From contig JAWUZG010000013.1 in the NCBI GenBank assembly GCA_036785705.1, positions 22,293,501 through 22,357,500 of the forward strand: 64,000 nucleotides of DNA. Direction: 5' to 3'. The notes under the pieces are model-generated. The model searched no databases. It was not told the DNA's origin and saw nothing but the letters and a program-made list of their open reading frames with translations. The first letter of the stretch is position 1. Each line of letters begins with the position of its first letter. Position numbers and translations under genes: made by a program. This DNA is from Acanthornis magna. Taxonomy: Eukaryota; Chordata; Aves; Passeriformes; Acanthizidae. Of this stretch, positions 1 through 10,125 are shown one piece after another.

Positions 1-700
1 AATCCCTGAGCAGCAGAAGGAGCTGGCCCAGGGCCTTGTAGGTCTGTGGGTTTGGCAGAATGTGAGCAGCCCTGGGGAATGTCACAACAGCTCGGAATGA
101 GCAGATTGGTTATCTCCTCAAGGAGGCAAGTTTTCATCCCCTGCTCCCTCAATGCTGCTATTTCGCTCTGGATAGGGAATTTTGGAGCACCGTGGCTCTG
201 GAGGGACAGTTTCCTGCTGCAGATTGTTTTTTTCTTTTTGCATATTTTTTCCTCCTCCTTTTTTCTTTTATTTTTAATTTTTCTTTGTTTTGTTGCTTTG
301 TTTGTTTTGATGTTGTTTGTCGTTCTGCTTTTCCCCCCTCCCGCTTTTTCCATATTCCATGTAAGAATTCCTGCTCCATGTGATGTGCACACCTGGGACT
401 GAGCTGCAGCTGCCTCGAGAAGAGATGAGAGGCAAAGCAGGAAATAATTGTCTGCTTCTGCTCCCTCTCCTCCTTCGCTCTCCCTTCTCCCAAAGAGGAA
501 GCAGGGAAGGCTTGAAAGGCACCGACTGCACCAACATGCAGAGCAGAGAGAAAACAGCCTCTGCTCCGTGTCTGTGCCGTTCCCAGGAGGGATTCCCTCT
601 GCTCTGGGGCTGGGATCCAGGGCTGGGGAGCTCTCACTCCTCTGGGATCCCATTGCCAAGATGAACTCACAGAATCCCAGCCTGCCTTGTGCAGTGCCAT
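1..700. other. Unique non-coding DNA with T-rich tract
   Basis: No gene is recognisable. Positions about 224-345 form a T-rich, pyrimidine-biased low-complexity tract (runs of T broken by G or C). The short open frames here, including a 118-codon frame across the T-rich tract that reads as runs of Phe and Leu, look like by-products of base composition. Positions 380-700 are ordinary mixed sequence leading into the 42-bp array. Confidence 0.6.
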
Positions 701-1334
701 GGGCTGGGGACGAGGCGGGGATGGGCACAGCTTGGACTCCATGGGCTGGGGACAAGCTGGGGATGGGCACAGCTTGGACTCCATGGGCTGGGGACAAGGT
801 GGGGATGGGCACAGCTTGGACTCCATGGGCTGAGGACAAGCTGGGGATGGGCACAGCTTGGGCTCCACGGGCTGGGGACAAGCTGGGGATGGGGCACAGC
901 TTGGACTCCATGGGCTGGGGACAAGCTGGGGATGGGACAGAGCTTGGACTCCATGGGCTGGGGACAAGCTGGGGATGGACACAGCTTGGACTCCACGGGC
1001 TGGGGACAAGCTGGGGATGGGCACGGCTTGGACTCCATGGGCTGGGGACAAGCTGGGGATGGGCAGAGCTTGGGCTCCATGGGCTGGGGACAAGGTGGGG
1101 ATGGGCACAGCTTGGACTCCATGGGCTGGGGACAAGGTGGGGACAGGGCACAGCTTGGACTCCGTGGGCTGGGGACGAGGCGGGGATGGGCACAGCTTGG
1201 ACTCCATGGGCTGGGGACAAGCTGGGGATGGGCAGAGCTTGGACTCCATGGGCTGGGGACAAGGTGGGGATGGGCACAGCTTGGACTCCGTGGGCTGGGG
1301 ATGAGGCAGGGATGGGGCACAGCTTGGACTCCGT
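701..1334 (+). repeat. 42-bp minisatellite derived from a CR1 3' UTR, about 15 units
   Basis: Units of 41-43 bp begin with 'gggctggggacaagctgggg' and continue 'atgggcacagcttggactcc' plus 'at' or 'gt'. The same words occur once, in the same order, in ordinary CR1 tails here, for example 23581-23620 and 28399-28437. The array runs straight into a CR1-like terminus at 1335, so the unit is an expanded piece of CR1 3' UTR. Variation is mainly AAGCT/AAGGT/GAGGC in the middle and A/G in 'ccatggg' or 'ccgtggg'. Because 42 is a multiple of three, long frames stay open on both strands (for example 158-1369 minus and 448-1440 plus); these are not genes. The plus strand is G-rich, with runs of four G in most units. 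Confidence 0.92.
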
Positions 1335-1380
1335 GGGCTGGGAGGGCTTTCCAGCCTCAGGGATTGCACATTCTGTGCTA
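1335..1380 (+). mobile_element. CR1 3' terminus flanking the 42-bp array
   Basis: The sequence 'gggctgggagggctttccag' followed by 'cctcagggattgcacattct' matches the sense end of other CR1 copies here, where 'ggagggcttttccaac' precedes the terminal 'attctgtg'-type motif (28445-28482). It anchors the preceding array inside a CR1 element. The copy is degenerate and short. Confidence 0.65.
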
Positions 1381-1542
1381 CTCTCTCACAGAGCGGGGAG
1401 GCAGAAGGACAGAGGAGTTTCAGACCATCCTGTCTCCTGAAAAGATGGGGAAAATTCCTGCAGCAGGTAGGTTTTATCTTGAGAAGTTTTTCCTTTATCT
1501 GGAGCCCCAGCCCTGCCCAGCTCTGTGGCTGCAGAGATAGTC

Positions 1543-1635
1543 GGAAGGAAGGAAGGAAGGAAGGAAGGAAGGAAGGAAGGAAGGAAGGAAGGAAGGAAGG
1601 AAGGAAGGACGGAAGGACGGAAGGAAGGACGGAAT
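1543..1635. repeat. (GGAA)n microsatellite
   Basis: An almost perfect tetranucleotide array of about 23 units, with GGAC interruptions near its 3' end (1608-1631). It is pure purine on the plus strand. GGAA is the core of ETS-family binding sites. An array of this length is expected to be length-polymorphic. Confidence 0.97.
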
Positions 1636-3137
1636 CTGGGCAGCTCAGGCTCCCACCAGGGCTGTGTTACATCACTGCCCACACAAAGGCATTTATTCCC
1701 ATTCAGGAGACTCTACCTTAGGTGCCAACAGGAAAAATGAGGTTTTTTAGGAAAAAGATTCAGAGGAATCTTGAGGCAAATCTCAGATTTTTCTGGAGAA
1801 GTCTCTACTAAGACCCTAATTTTAGCCTTGTCGCTCTTTTTCACGTTATCCCTTGGGATACAATCAGAAATTCCAGCACTAAACAATGCCTTGGTTCTCC
1901 AGCTAAAGGGAACAAATGGAATTGCCCAGGATGGATTAACTTTCGCTGGATTTTTCAGGAGTAACTGTGAGTGTGAACTCCAGTTAAGAAACACTGACAG
2001 AGACATAATTTATTATCTAATTGATAAGAAATATTGCAGGGGAGAGCCCAGACAATGAAAGCAACTTCTACAGGAAATATTTTACCAAGAAGAAGCTACT
2101 TGGGACTGGAGCGGGGGCAGAAAATTGAGTTGCAAATTAAAAAGGATAAAAAATATGGAGTCGTATATAACAAAATTCTGCTTTTTAAAATGCAGCTGGT
2201 GAGGGCCATAATTTATTCATGGAAGGGAAAAAACCAGGGCAGAGACTTCAGCAGAGAGGGCTGGAGAGGGAGGATGGAAGGGGAGGTGGGAGCTAAAGGG
2301 AAAGGAGCTGGGAGGGGCTGGAGCAATGGGAAGAGGGAGAGGGATTTGGGAAGGAGGGAACGGGAGGAGTCCCTGAGCTCTGGGGCATCCTGAGGATGGA
2401 GAGCTGGGGACACCTCGAGTGGGCTCCGAGGGACCTCCCTGCCCCAGGGCACAGCCCAGGGATGCACCGGAGTCCCTGCAAGGGAGATTGGCTGATGGAA
2501 TTGTTCGGATTTCACTCATCTGCATCTTTTCAGGAGTTCGGGATCACCTCCAGCGGCTGCTCGGTGGAAGGTGGAAGTTGCTGCCGGGAGCTCAATGATT
2601 TCTCACTTCCCTCCGTGCTCTGTAAGAGCTCTGCCGCTGGAGGAGCCTCTGACCCTGCCTGGGGAGAGCGTGGATTCTCCAGCTGCCCCTCTGCCATCTG
2701 TCCTTCCCACCCTGCCCTCGGGATAACAGCGTTTCCCTCCCCGCCCTCCTCCCAGGGCAAAAGTGCTGGAAAATCCACTCCAAGGTGAGCAGAGCAAGAT
2801 GTGATTGAAGCTCTCGAATATTCCCTGATTTTATAGTTCTGCCCCTTCAGAGTGTAAGGAGGGAGGTGATTTCCCTGGGAATCCCAGGCTGTGACATCCC
2901 AATGTCCCTCTCTGTTGTCCTCCTCCTCCAGCTCTTCCCAACGCGTCCCTCACCTGTCCCACCCTCGGAATCCTTCACACGCATTTCACTCCGTCCCTTC
3001 TCTGTCCTCTGCCCGCAAAATTCACATTCAGCTCCCAGAAATGGAGGGGAGAGCCTGACCCGAGGGAAAGGGGAGGGAAAACGGGAAACCATCCAGCTCT
3101 GGCCGAGTTGCCAAGGCAGCTGCAGGCAGCGATGGCT
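1636..3137. other. Unique non-coding DNA with a purine-rich tract
   Basis: No supported gene. A 95-codon frame at 1771-2058 has a hydrophobic stretch but no recognised family, splice or start context. About 2240-2375 is strongly purine-rich on the plus strand (GGGA/GGAG words). The rest is mixed sequence. Confidence 0.55.
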
Positions 3138-3347
3138 GGGGTTGGGAATTGGGGTTGGGAATTTGGATTGGGAATTCAGGTTGGGAATATGGATTGGGAA
3201 TTGGGGTTGGGAATTGGGGTTGGGAATTCAGGTTGGGAATTCGGATTGGGAATTGGGGTTGGGAATTGGGGTTGGGAATTTGGAATGGGAATTCAGGTTG
3301 GGAATTTGGATTGGGAATTGGGGTTGGGAATTTGAGTTGGGAATTCG
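3138..3347. repeat. 13-bp minisatellite, about 16 units
   Basis: Unit 'ttgggaattgggg' alternates with 'ttgggaatttgga' and 'ttgggaattcagg'. Spacing between successive TTGGGA starts is 13 bp (3142, 3155 and on). Several units contain GAATTC. G-runs recur at fixed spacing on the plus strand. The overlapping open frames (repeats of 'WELGLGI' or 'PNPNSQP') are artefacts of the repeat. Confidence 0.93.
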
Positions 3348-3481
3348 GCAGTGGGGTCCGGGAAGGGCTGCAGGCTGAGGGCAGGGGGAGCCCCAGCTGA
3401 GCCAGGCCAAGGCCCTGCAGCTCCCAGGTCACTCCAAGTAGCCAGAAATGAATGGAAAACAGGGGGAATTTGAAATGTTTT

Positions 3482-3660
3482 CTGCTCCAAGGGGTTTCTG
3501 TAGAATCCCAGAGTTGCTGAGGCTGGAAAAGACTTTCAAGATGATCCAGCCCAAGCACCACCACCACAGCCACCTTCAAACCATGCCCTCAGAGCCACAT
3601 CCCCACAGCTTTCGGAGACTCCACCCCACTTCCAAGTGCTTCCCAGAATTGTTTTTCCCC
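3482..3660 (-). mobile_element. CR1 3' fragment, antisense, old copy
   Basis: The plus strand reads 'gaatcccagagttgctgagg', then 'ctggaaaagac' and 'gatgatccagcccaagcacc', the reverse complement of a CR1 tail. It continues into 'ctttcggagactccacccc', matching the inner 3' UTR of other antisense copies such as 57573-57720. It is more diverged than the copies at 12012 and 62455. Confidence 0.72.
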
Positions 3661-4617
3661 CTCAGACACACCTTTCGTCTATTCCAAATACTATAAAATA
3701 CAGGAGATATAACATTTCCAACTGAGTTTTTAACTCCATCCTAAAGCTCTTTTCAGGGATGAGAGGATGGAAATCACTTGATGGGGGTTGATAAACACTG
3801 TCATTAAATGCTTTTTTATCACCCCCAGAATTATGCTGTAGGTGAGGTTTAAATCTTCCTTATATCAAATTCTGATCCAAAAAGGACTTGGATTTGACCC
3901 TTATGAATCCCATTCAGCTCCAGATGTTTCTGGGATTATTTCTAATAATGGTCAACGAAAAGGTTGGAGAAACACAGATCCAAACCTTGATTCTCCAATA
4001 TTTCTCGCAATAACCTGACCCAGCAGCAGGCCGGGACTCACAGTGTGCAATGAAATCCTTGCTAAATCATCACCTCATGGAGAAAATTGCTTTTTTAATT
4101 TAATGTTCCTCTTTCAGCTGGTTCTGCAGAGACATGCTAATTTAGCAGCTTAATTTGTTATCAGGAAGAACATTATCCCAGACACAAGTTCTCCCCAAAT
4201 CACTTCCAAGTGAGACTAAAGGCTCACGCAAGCGAGGCGTGTGAGCAGAGGCACAAATTGCCTCCTTCGTTAGGGAATAATGGGAATAATGGGGAAGCAC
4301 GGAGCAGCTGAGGGGAGAGCGATGCTCTTGGCTGCTGCTTTGGGCAAAAATCCTCAGAACTCAGGGAAAGAGCAGCAGCTTTTTGCTGGAGATGGAGCAT
4401 GGCAGAGGGGCAACAAAAATGGGCTCTTCTTTGGCTCACGTTGGGCTCAACATTCGCTTTTGGATGACGACAGGAACAGCAATGTTTGGATGGGTGAGTG
4501 AAAACTGCTGAGATCTGCTCAAATTTGGGGATAAAATCCTCAAGCAGCTCCACAGATTCTTTGTGACTTTGCAGCTGGGAATTCTGCAAGGCCCAAGGCT
4601 GCAAACTGTGTGGTCCC
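3661..4617. other. Unique AT-rich non-coding DNA
   Basis: Mixed sequence with AT-rich patches. No tandem structure, recognisable mobile element or supported coding frame seen. Confidence 0.5.
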
Positions 4618-5120
4618 ATCCTGAACCTGGGTGTTCCCAGGCAAACCTGAGTGTTCCTATCCCACCCTGAGTGTTCCCATCCCCACCTGAGTGTTCCTAT
4701 CCTGAACCTGAGTGTTCCCATCCCACCCTGATTGTTCCCAGCCCACCCTTAATGTTCCCAGCCTGAACCTGAGTGTTCCCAGCCCAACCTGAGTGTTCCC
4801 AGCCTGAACCTGAGTGTTCCCATCCCACCCTGAGTGTTCCCAGCCCACCCTTAATGTTCCCAGCCTGAACCTGAGTGTTCCCAGCCCAACCTGAGTGTTC
4901 CCAGCCTGAACCTGAGTATTCCCATCCTATCCTGAGTGTTCCCAGCCCAACCTGAGTGTTCCCAGCCTGAACCTGAGTGTCCCCATCCCACCCTGAGTGC
5001 TCCCATCCCATCCCATCCCATCCCATCCCATCCCATCCCATCCCATCCCATCCCATCCCATCCCATCCCACCCTGAGTGTTCCCAGCCCACCCTAAGTGT
5101 TCCCGTCCCATCCTTAGTGT
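4618..5120. repeat. 20/21-bp minisatellite with nested (CCCAT)n
   Basis: Units 'cctgagtgttcccagcctga' plus 'a' (21 bp) alternate with 20-bp forms ending 'cccagcccaa' or 'cccatcccac'. At about 5001-5070 the array contains roughly 14 copies of the pentamer CCCAT, apparently grown from the 'cccatccca' part of one unit. 20/21-bp units resume to about 5120. The minus strand is G-rich (GGGAT). The long minus-strand frames reading 'GWEHSGWAGNTQV' are repeat artefacts. Confidence 0.92.
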
Positions 5121-5554
5121 CCCTTCCTTTTCAGAATCTTTTTCCCGTCCCAAGCAGAGCCTGGCTGGATGGAGCTGACTCACTCCAGTTTCAGGATTTG
5201 GTTTGTAGCACATCCTGTGCTGGGCGAGTCCCTCTCCCCGGCAGTGGATGTTAACAAATGATCCATATTTCATAAAGTCTGGCAACAAAGGGATGCTAAT
5301 TCAGCTCCTCCAAGCAGACATTTCTCCATTAAGGAATTCCCAGCCAATTGCCAGCTTTGTTGAATCACAGAAATGAGCGAGCCCTTTATGTTCTTCTAAT
5401 GGGATTTGTGCAGAGCATGAACTGCACAACAGAATCTACAAAAAAAACAAACCAGAGAAGGGATGTTCTGCTGGTTCAGTGCAGAGAAAGAGCTCTGTAA
5501 GGTCGGCAATATCAATGGAAATCTGATCTGCGCTTCAGTGCTGGGCAGCAGCTG
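5121..5554. other. Unique non-coding DNA
   Basis: Mixed sequence between an array and a CR1 copy; includes a short A-run near 5441. Nothing else recognised. Confidence 0.45.
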
Positions 5555-5835
5555 AGTGCCATTGCAGGGATGGGCACTCCAAACCTCCCTGGGCAGTTCC
5601 AATCCCTGAGCTCCCTTTCCATGGAGAAATTCCTGCTGCTGTCCACCCTGAGCCTCCCCTGGCCCAGCCTGAGGCCGTTCCCTCTCCTCCTGTCCCTGTT
5701 CCCTGGAGCACAGCCCGACCCCCCCGGCTGTCCCCTCCTGGCAGGAGCTGTGCAGAGCCACAAGGTTCCCCTGAGCCTCCTTTTCTCCAGGCTGAGCCCT
5801 TTCCCAGCTCCCTCAGCCTCTCCTCATAGGATTTG
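5555..5835 (-). mobile_element. CR1 3' fragment, antisense, near-identical subfamily
   Basis: Positions 5564-5815 match 12128-12379 over 252 bp with only two differences that I can count (near 5579 and in the GAGGCCG/GAGGCTG word). 62572-62706 matches the start of this segment without a difference I can see. The CR1 end that should precede it ('tgtccccagcccagagctct') is missing here, so the copy has lost its 3' end. Short frames over it (121 aa, 83 aa minus) recur at 12 kb because the element recurs, not because they are genes. Confidence 0.85.
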
Positions 5836-7462
5836 TTCCTTTCCCTCTGGTCTCTGTCCCTGCTAAAGGCACCTCTGGCATGGAGAGGAATTGCAAAGCC
5901 CCCAAAGCTGAATTCAGAGGATTTTTGCCCAGCAGTGCCTGTTGCTGTCCCCCTCCTCCTCAGTGAGCTCCATCCCTGCCCTCACCCTGCCGGAATTGCT
6001 CGTTTATTAATTTCTTACGATTTTTATTGCTCTGCCTGCTCTGTAGAACTGGAACATTTTTTAACACATCCTCTGGAATTTCCCAAGCTCCCAGCAATGG
6101 TTTCATCCATCTCCACAGACAGTCCAGGGGTTTGTTTAAAACACAGACAGGGCCCTGACACCGGAGATGAGGGAAACATTCCCAAAACGTCCCAGTGAAA
6201 GGATGATGTGTGTGGCGCTCGGCAGGGATGGAGCAGTGCTGGTGCTCTGTTCCTTGCAGATAAGCTGGGCCAGGGAATTTATTGCTGCCAGCTCTGTTTC
6301 CATTCCCTGGCAGGTGCTTGGGTGCCGTTCATGGAAAAAATTCTGTTATTTTCATAAGATAGATCTCCAAAAAAAAAAACGGATTTATGGGTTTCTGCCT
6401 GCTCAGAGGTGGAATGGGGGCTGTGGCCTTGGAAAATCCCTGGCAGTGAGCTCTGGAGAGCACAGCTGATTTTCCTGCTGCTCTCCAGGAGGTGGGGAGG
6501 CAAGATTTGGGAATTCTTTTGAGGATCAGTCGTTACCCAAAGGGCTGTAACTGAGTCCTCACTGAAGGAGCTTCTGCTGAGCAGCACCAAAAAAAGGGCT
6601 GGGAAAATGTGGCACAAGCTCAGAGGGACTCTTCACCCTCAGCTTCTGACCAAAAATCTCTCAGCCTTTCCCCACTTTTGAAGAATTTGATGTAATTTGG
6701 TCCCGCCAAACGTAACTGGAAAAGCAAGGATTTTTTAATGGATTATAATGAGTGATTTGTGTTTTCCAAAGAGCTTTTCCATTTTGGAGCGACCCGTGAC
6801 AGCTTGGATGGATGGGATAATTGGGATCAGACTTTCGGGAATGTCCTTGGGCCGATCCCCTGAGAGCTGCCAGGTTCCTGTGGCACCGAGCGCTGCTGTG
6901 GGTGTGCTGCTCCTCTGGAGTGACACCAAACCTGAGCTGGTGATGGACAGAACAAATTTAAACTCTCCTGGTGGGGCTGTGCTTCCCCTGCTCAGCCTGA
7001 GCTGATTATTTTATGCTTCCTCTGCCGCCAGGGCTGGGCCAGCAGCTGCTCTGGGAAGGTGACACAGGGACAGCAGCTCTGCCAAGGTGTCCCCTGGGGC
7101 TGCCCGGAGGTGTCACAGGGACCCCTGAGGTGCTGAATTTCATCTCAGCACCCAAAAATTCCAGCCCAGGGCAGGGGCAGGAGCTTTAGAACAACAAAAG
7201 GGATTTTTTCCCCACTCTCATGAATATTTTTTCTTCCTTCCCTGAATGAGGCGTCCTCCGACCCCCCCGGCCCCTCCTGCCATTACTGACAGCACATGCA
7301 GGGCTTTGGGGGATTTGGGGGATTTTGGGGATTTTGGGGGCATCAGGAGGGACCCAGGGGTCACATCAGAGCTCCAGGAGCAACCTGGTCACTGCCACGA
7401 AGGTTTTCATCCCTGACCAAAGGGTGGGCAGCCGCACTGAAACAGGAGGGAGCGCGTGCCAG
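5836..7462. other. Unique non-coding DNA
   Basis: Mixed sequence. It has an A-run at 6370-6379 and a G-rich patch ('gggggatttgggggattttg') around 7308-7342. No supported gene, array or CR1 fragment was found. Confidence 0.5.
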
Positions 7463-7962
7463 TTGGGGCACCATTTGGGTTATATTTGGGCACAATTTGG
7501 GTTATATTTGGGCACAATTTGGGTCACATTTGGGCACAATTTGGGTCACATTTGGGCACAATTTGGCTCACATTTGGGCACAGTTTGGGTTATATTTAGA
7601 CACAATTTGGGTCATATTTAGGCAAAATTTGGGTCACATTTGGGCACAGTTTAGGTTATATTTGGGTTATATTTGGGCACAATTTGGGTTATATTTGGGC
7701 ACAATTTGGGTCACATTTGGGCACAATTTGGTTATATTTCTGTACAATTTGGGTTATATTTGGGCACAGTTTGGGTTATATTTGGGTTATATTTGGGCAC
7801 AATTTGGGTTGTATTTGGGTTATATTTGGGCAAAATTTGGGTCACATTTGGGCACAATTTGTGTCACATTTGGGCACAATTTGGGTTATATTTGGGCACA
7901 ATTTGGGTTATATTTGGGCACAATTTGGATTATATTTGGGCACAATTTCTGTTATATTTGTC
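7463..7962. repeat. 11-bp/22-bp minisatellite, about 500 bp
   Basis: The 22-bp unit is two diverged 11-mers, 'gggttatattt' and 'gggcacaattt'. Variants include 'gggtcacattt', and single extra 11-mers occur (for example 7659-7672 and 7777-7797). Each 11-mer has a G-triplet followed by an A/T stretch, so G-runs recur every 11 bp. The open frames here (230, 206 and 151 aa; 'GYIWAQFGLYLGT') follow from the repeat having few stops. Confidence 0.95.
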
Positions 7963-7990
7963 TGTTTGGATTTTTTTGCTGTTTTTAAGA

Positions 7991-8003
7991 CCCCCCCCCC
8001 CCC
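7991..8003. repeat. 13-base poly-C run
   Basis: Thirteen consecutive C residues follow the 22-bp array, flanked by T-rich and A-rich bases. A homopolymer likely to vary in length or be misassembled. Confidence 0.95.
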
Positions 8004-9790
8004 AAAATCCCTCTCAAGCATCGCCCCCCTGGATCCCAGCCTCAGCAGCAGGAAGCTCAAGGAGCAGGCAGCAGCATTTCCCAGCTTCTTGCATTGCTCT
8101 TTCCTGGAGTGGGAAGGTCAGGAGGTGACCCAATCAAAGGGAATGGCTGATTTAACAGGACCTTTCCGTGGATGCAGCCCAGCCCTGCCTTGCCCGGGGT
8201 GCAGCTGCTCCGGGAATGCCTTTTCCATGGACCACGAGCACTTGTGGAGCTCCCAGCACGGACCAGACTTAATTGGGAGCCAAGCACAGGAGGAACGGAA
8301 TTGATTTTCTGTGCCTGAAAATTCAGGGCAGTGCTTGGAAAAGCCCAGGGAAGGATTGCTGGGATGAAAAACCACAATTACCCAGCATCAAACACGGGTT
8401 CCACACACAGATTCTGTAATCACCTCAACTTAAACAGCTTTTGTGATGTCCAGGAGTGGATCTAGGACGAGACTGAAGAGTTCTGATGATTTACCAGTGA
8501 TTTACCAACCACTTCCATGAGGTTTGCATTGAAATGAAGAATTTTTCTGGTGTAGGTGATTTTTTCAGGACAGGTCCCCCCAACAGTGAAGTTGTTGGAT
8601 CAAACCACACTAAGAAGTTAAAAACAGAATTTCTTGCTCTTGCACATGCAAAAATCATGGGAGAGGCTTAACAAGTCTGGGCTTTGTCTGGTGCTGATTT
8701 GGTGATGAGGGGAGGAAAGGAAAAATCAGTGAGGGAGGAGAGACTAGAAGGGACTGGAAGAAATAAAGGATAAAAGTGAGAAATCCATGGAAAAGAGGAA
8801 CTGTGGGGGGACAAGAGGCAGAGGATGGAAAGCACAGGAACGGAACTGGAAACAGAAAGGGAAGCTCCACGTGACAGGGCTAGGAAGAGTTCAGATGAGG
8901 AAGGAGAGGATTTGGGGAATCCCAGGCTGGCCCAAGGGGAGAGCCCTTGGGCAGGAGGGAGATGGGGATGGGGTCAGGAGCAGGGACACCTCTGGGCTGG
9001 GAGGTCACTGAAGGGCATTGAAGGTCCTGTCCTTGTTTTCCTGGGGACATTTCTGCTGTTTGCAGATCAAAGGTCATTTTATTGCTTCTCATCCACCCAA
9101 TTCCAGCAGAACTGAGGAGGAAAATGGTGTTTGGGCTCTCCTGGATGAGTTTCCAGCCCTCAGGCCATGCATTCAATATTTTCCTGTCATAACAAACCAT
9201 CTCGAGCTGCTGTATTCGATTAGAATGGACTAAACCCAATAATCCCTGCTGATCAAGTTTTTGTATCCCTTTAATTGGCCTTAAAATCCCACTTTGGAGG
9301 TTTGTTTGGGGTTTTTTTTGTTGGCTTCATAAAAATTATCTTTTCTGTGGAAGTAATTACATATCGAGTGCTGATGTGTAATTACTGCTGAGCGTTTTAG
9401 AGAGAGAGACACTTGGGGAATGTTCTGAAAATGTTTTATGGGAAGTGAGGACAGGAGGTGCAAAAAGCTCGGGGCAGTTTTGCTGAAGGCAGGCAGCTCC
9501 TGCAGGGAGGGGTGGAAACCTCAGTTTAACCCTGGGGAAATACAACTTCTCTTTGATTTTTCTGACCTATAATTTTTGCCAACAAAGTTCAGCCTTGTTT
9601 TGCAGAAAGGGAACATCCAATGTCCTGCAAATGTTGAAGGAGGGACCATAAATGAGATATTTTGGTTGTGTTTTGGCTGAGTGGGATGGGTGTGAGCTGG
9701 GACACTCCAGGGAGGTTTTCCTGTGCCCATGGCCACCCTGGGAATCCTGCAGGGATCCGTGTAGCTGGGAGGAGCAGGATCCAGGAGCTG
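8004..9790. other. Unique non-coding DNA with a purine-rich stretch
   Basis: No supported gene. About 8700-8960 is purine-rich on the plus strand (GGAGGAAAGGAAAAA-type words); the remainder is mixed to AT-rich. No array or CR1 copy recognised. Confidence 0.5.
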
Positions 9791-10125
9791 TTTTCCTATT
9801 TTTCTCGTTTCCTAATTTGCTCTTTCCTATTTTGCTCTTTTCCTATTTTGCTCTTTCCTATTTTGCTCTTTCCTAATTTGCTCCTTTCCTATTTTGATCT
9901 TTCCTATTTTGCCCTTTTCCTGTTTTACTGTTTCCTATTTTGCTCTTTTCCTATTTTGATCTTTTCATATTTTGATCTTTCCTATTTTGCTCTTTCCTAT
10001 TTTGCTCTTTCCTATTTTGCTCTTTCCTATTTTGTTCTTTCCTATTTTGCTCTTTCCTATTTTACTGTTTCCTAGTTTGCTCTTTTCCTAGTTTGCTGTT
10101 TCCTACTGTGCTGTTTCCTGCTTTT
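9791..10125. repeat. 15/16-bp pyrimidine-rich minisatellite, about 21 units
   Basis: Unit 'tcctattttgctctt', with or without one extra T, and variants GATC for GCTC and AATTTG for ATTTTG. Units become irregular after about 10060 ('cctagtttgctgttt'). The plus strand is rich in T and C. The 137-aa frame reading 'LSYFALSYFALS' is a repeat artefact. Confidence 0.94.

Noticed and set aside
158..1440. 403-aa minus and 330-aa plus frames
   Set aside because: Result from a 42-bp (multiple of three) repeat lacking stops; the same interval is open in at least four frames.
1771..2058. 95-aa frame with a hydrophobic N-terminal stretch resembling a signal peptide
   Set aside because: No recognised family, no conserved start context visible, and such short frames are expected by chance in AT-rich DNA.
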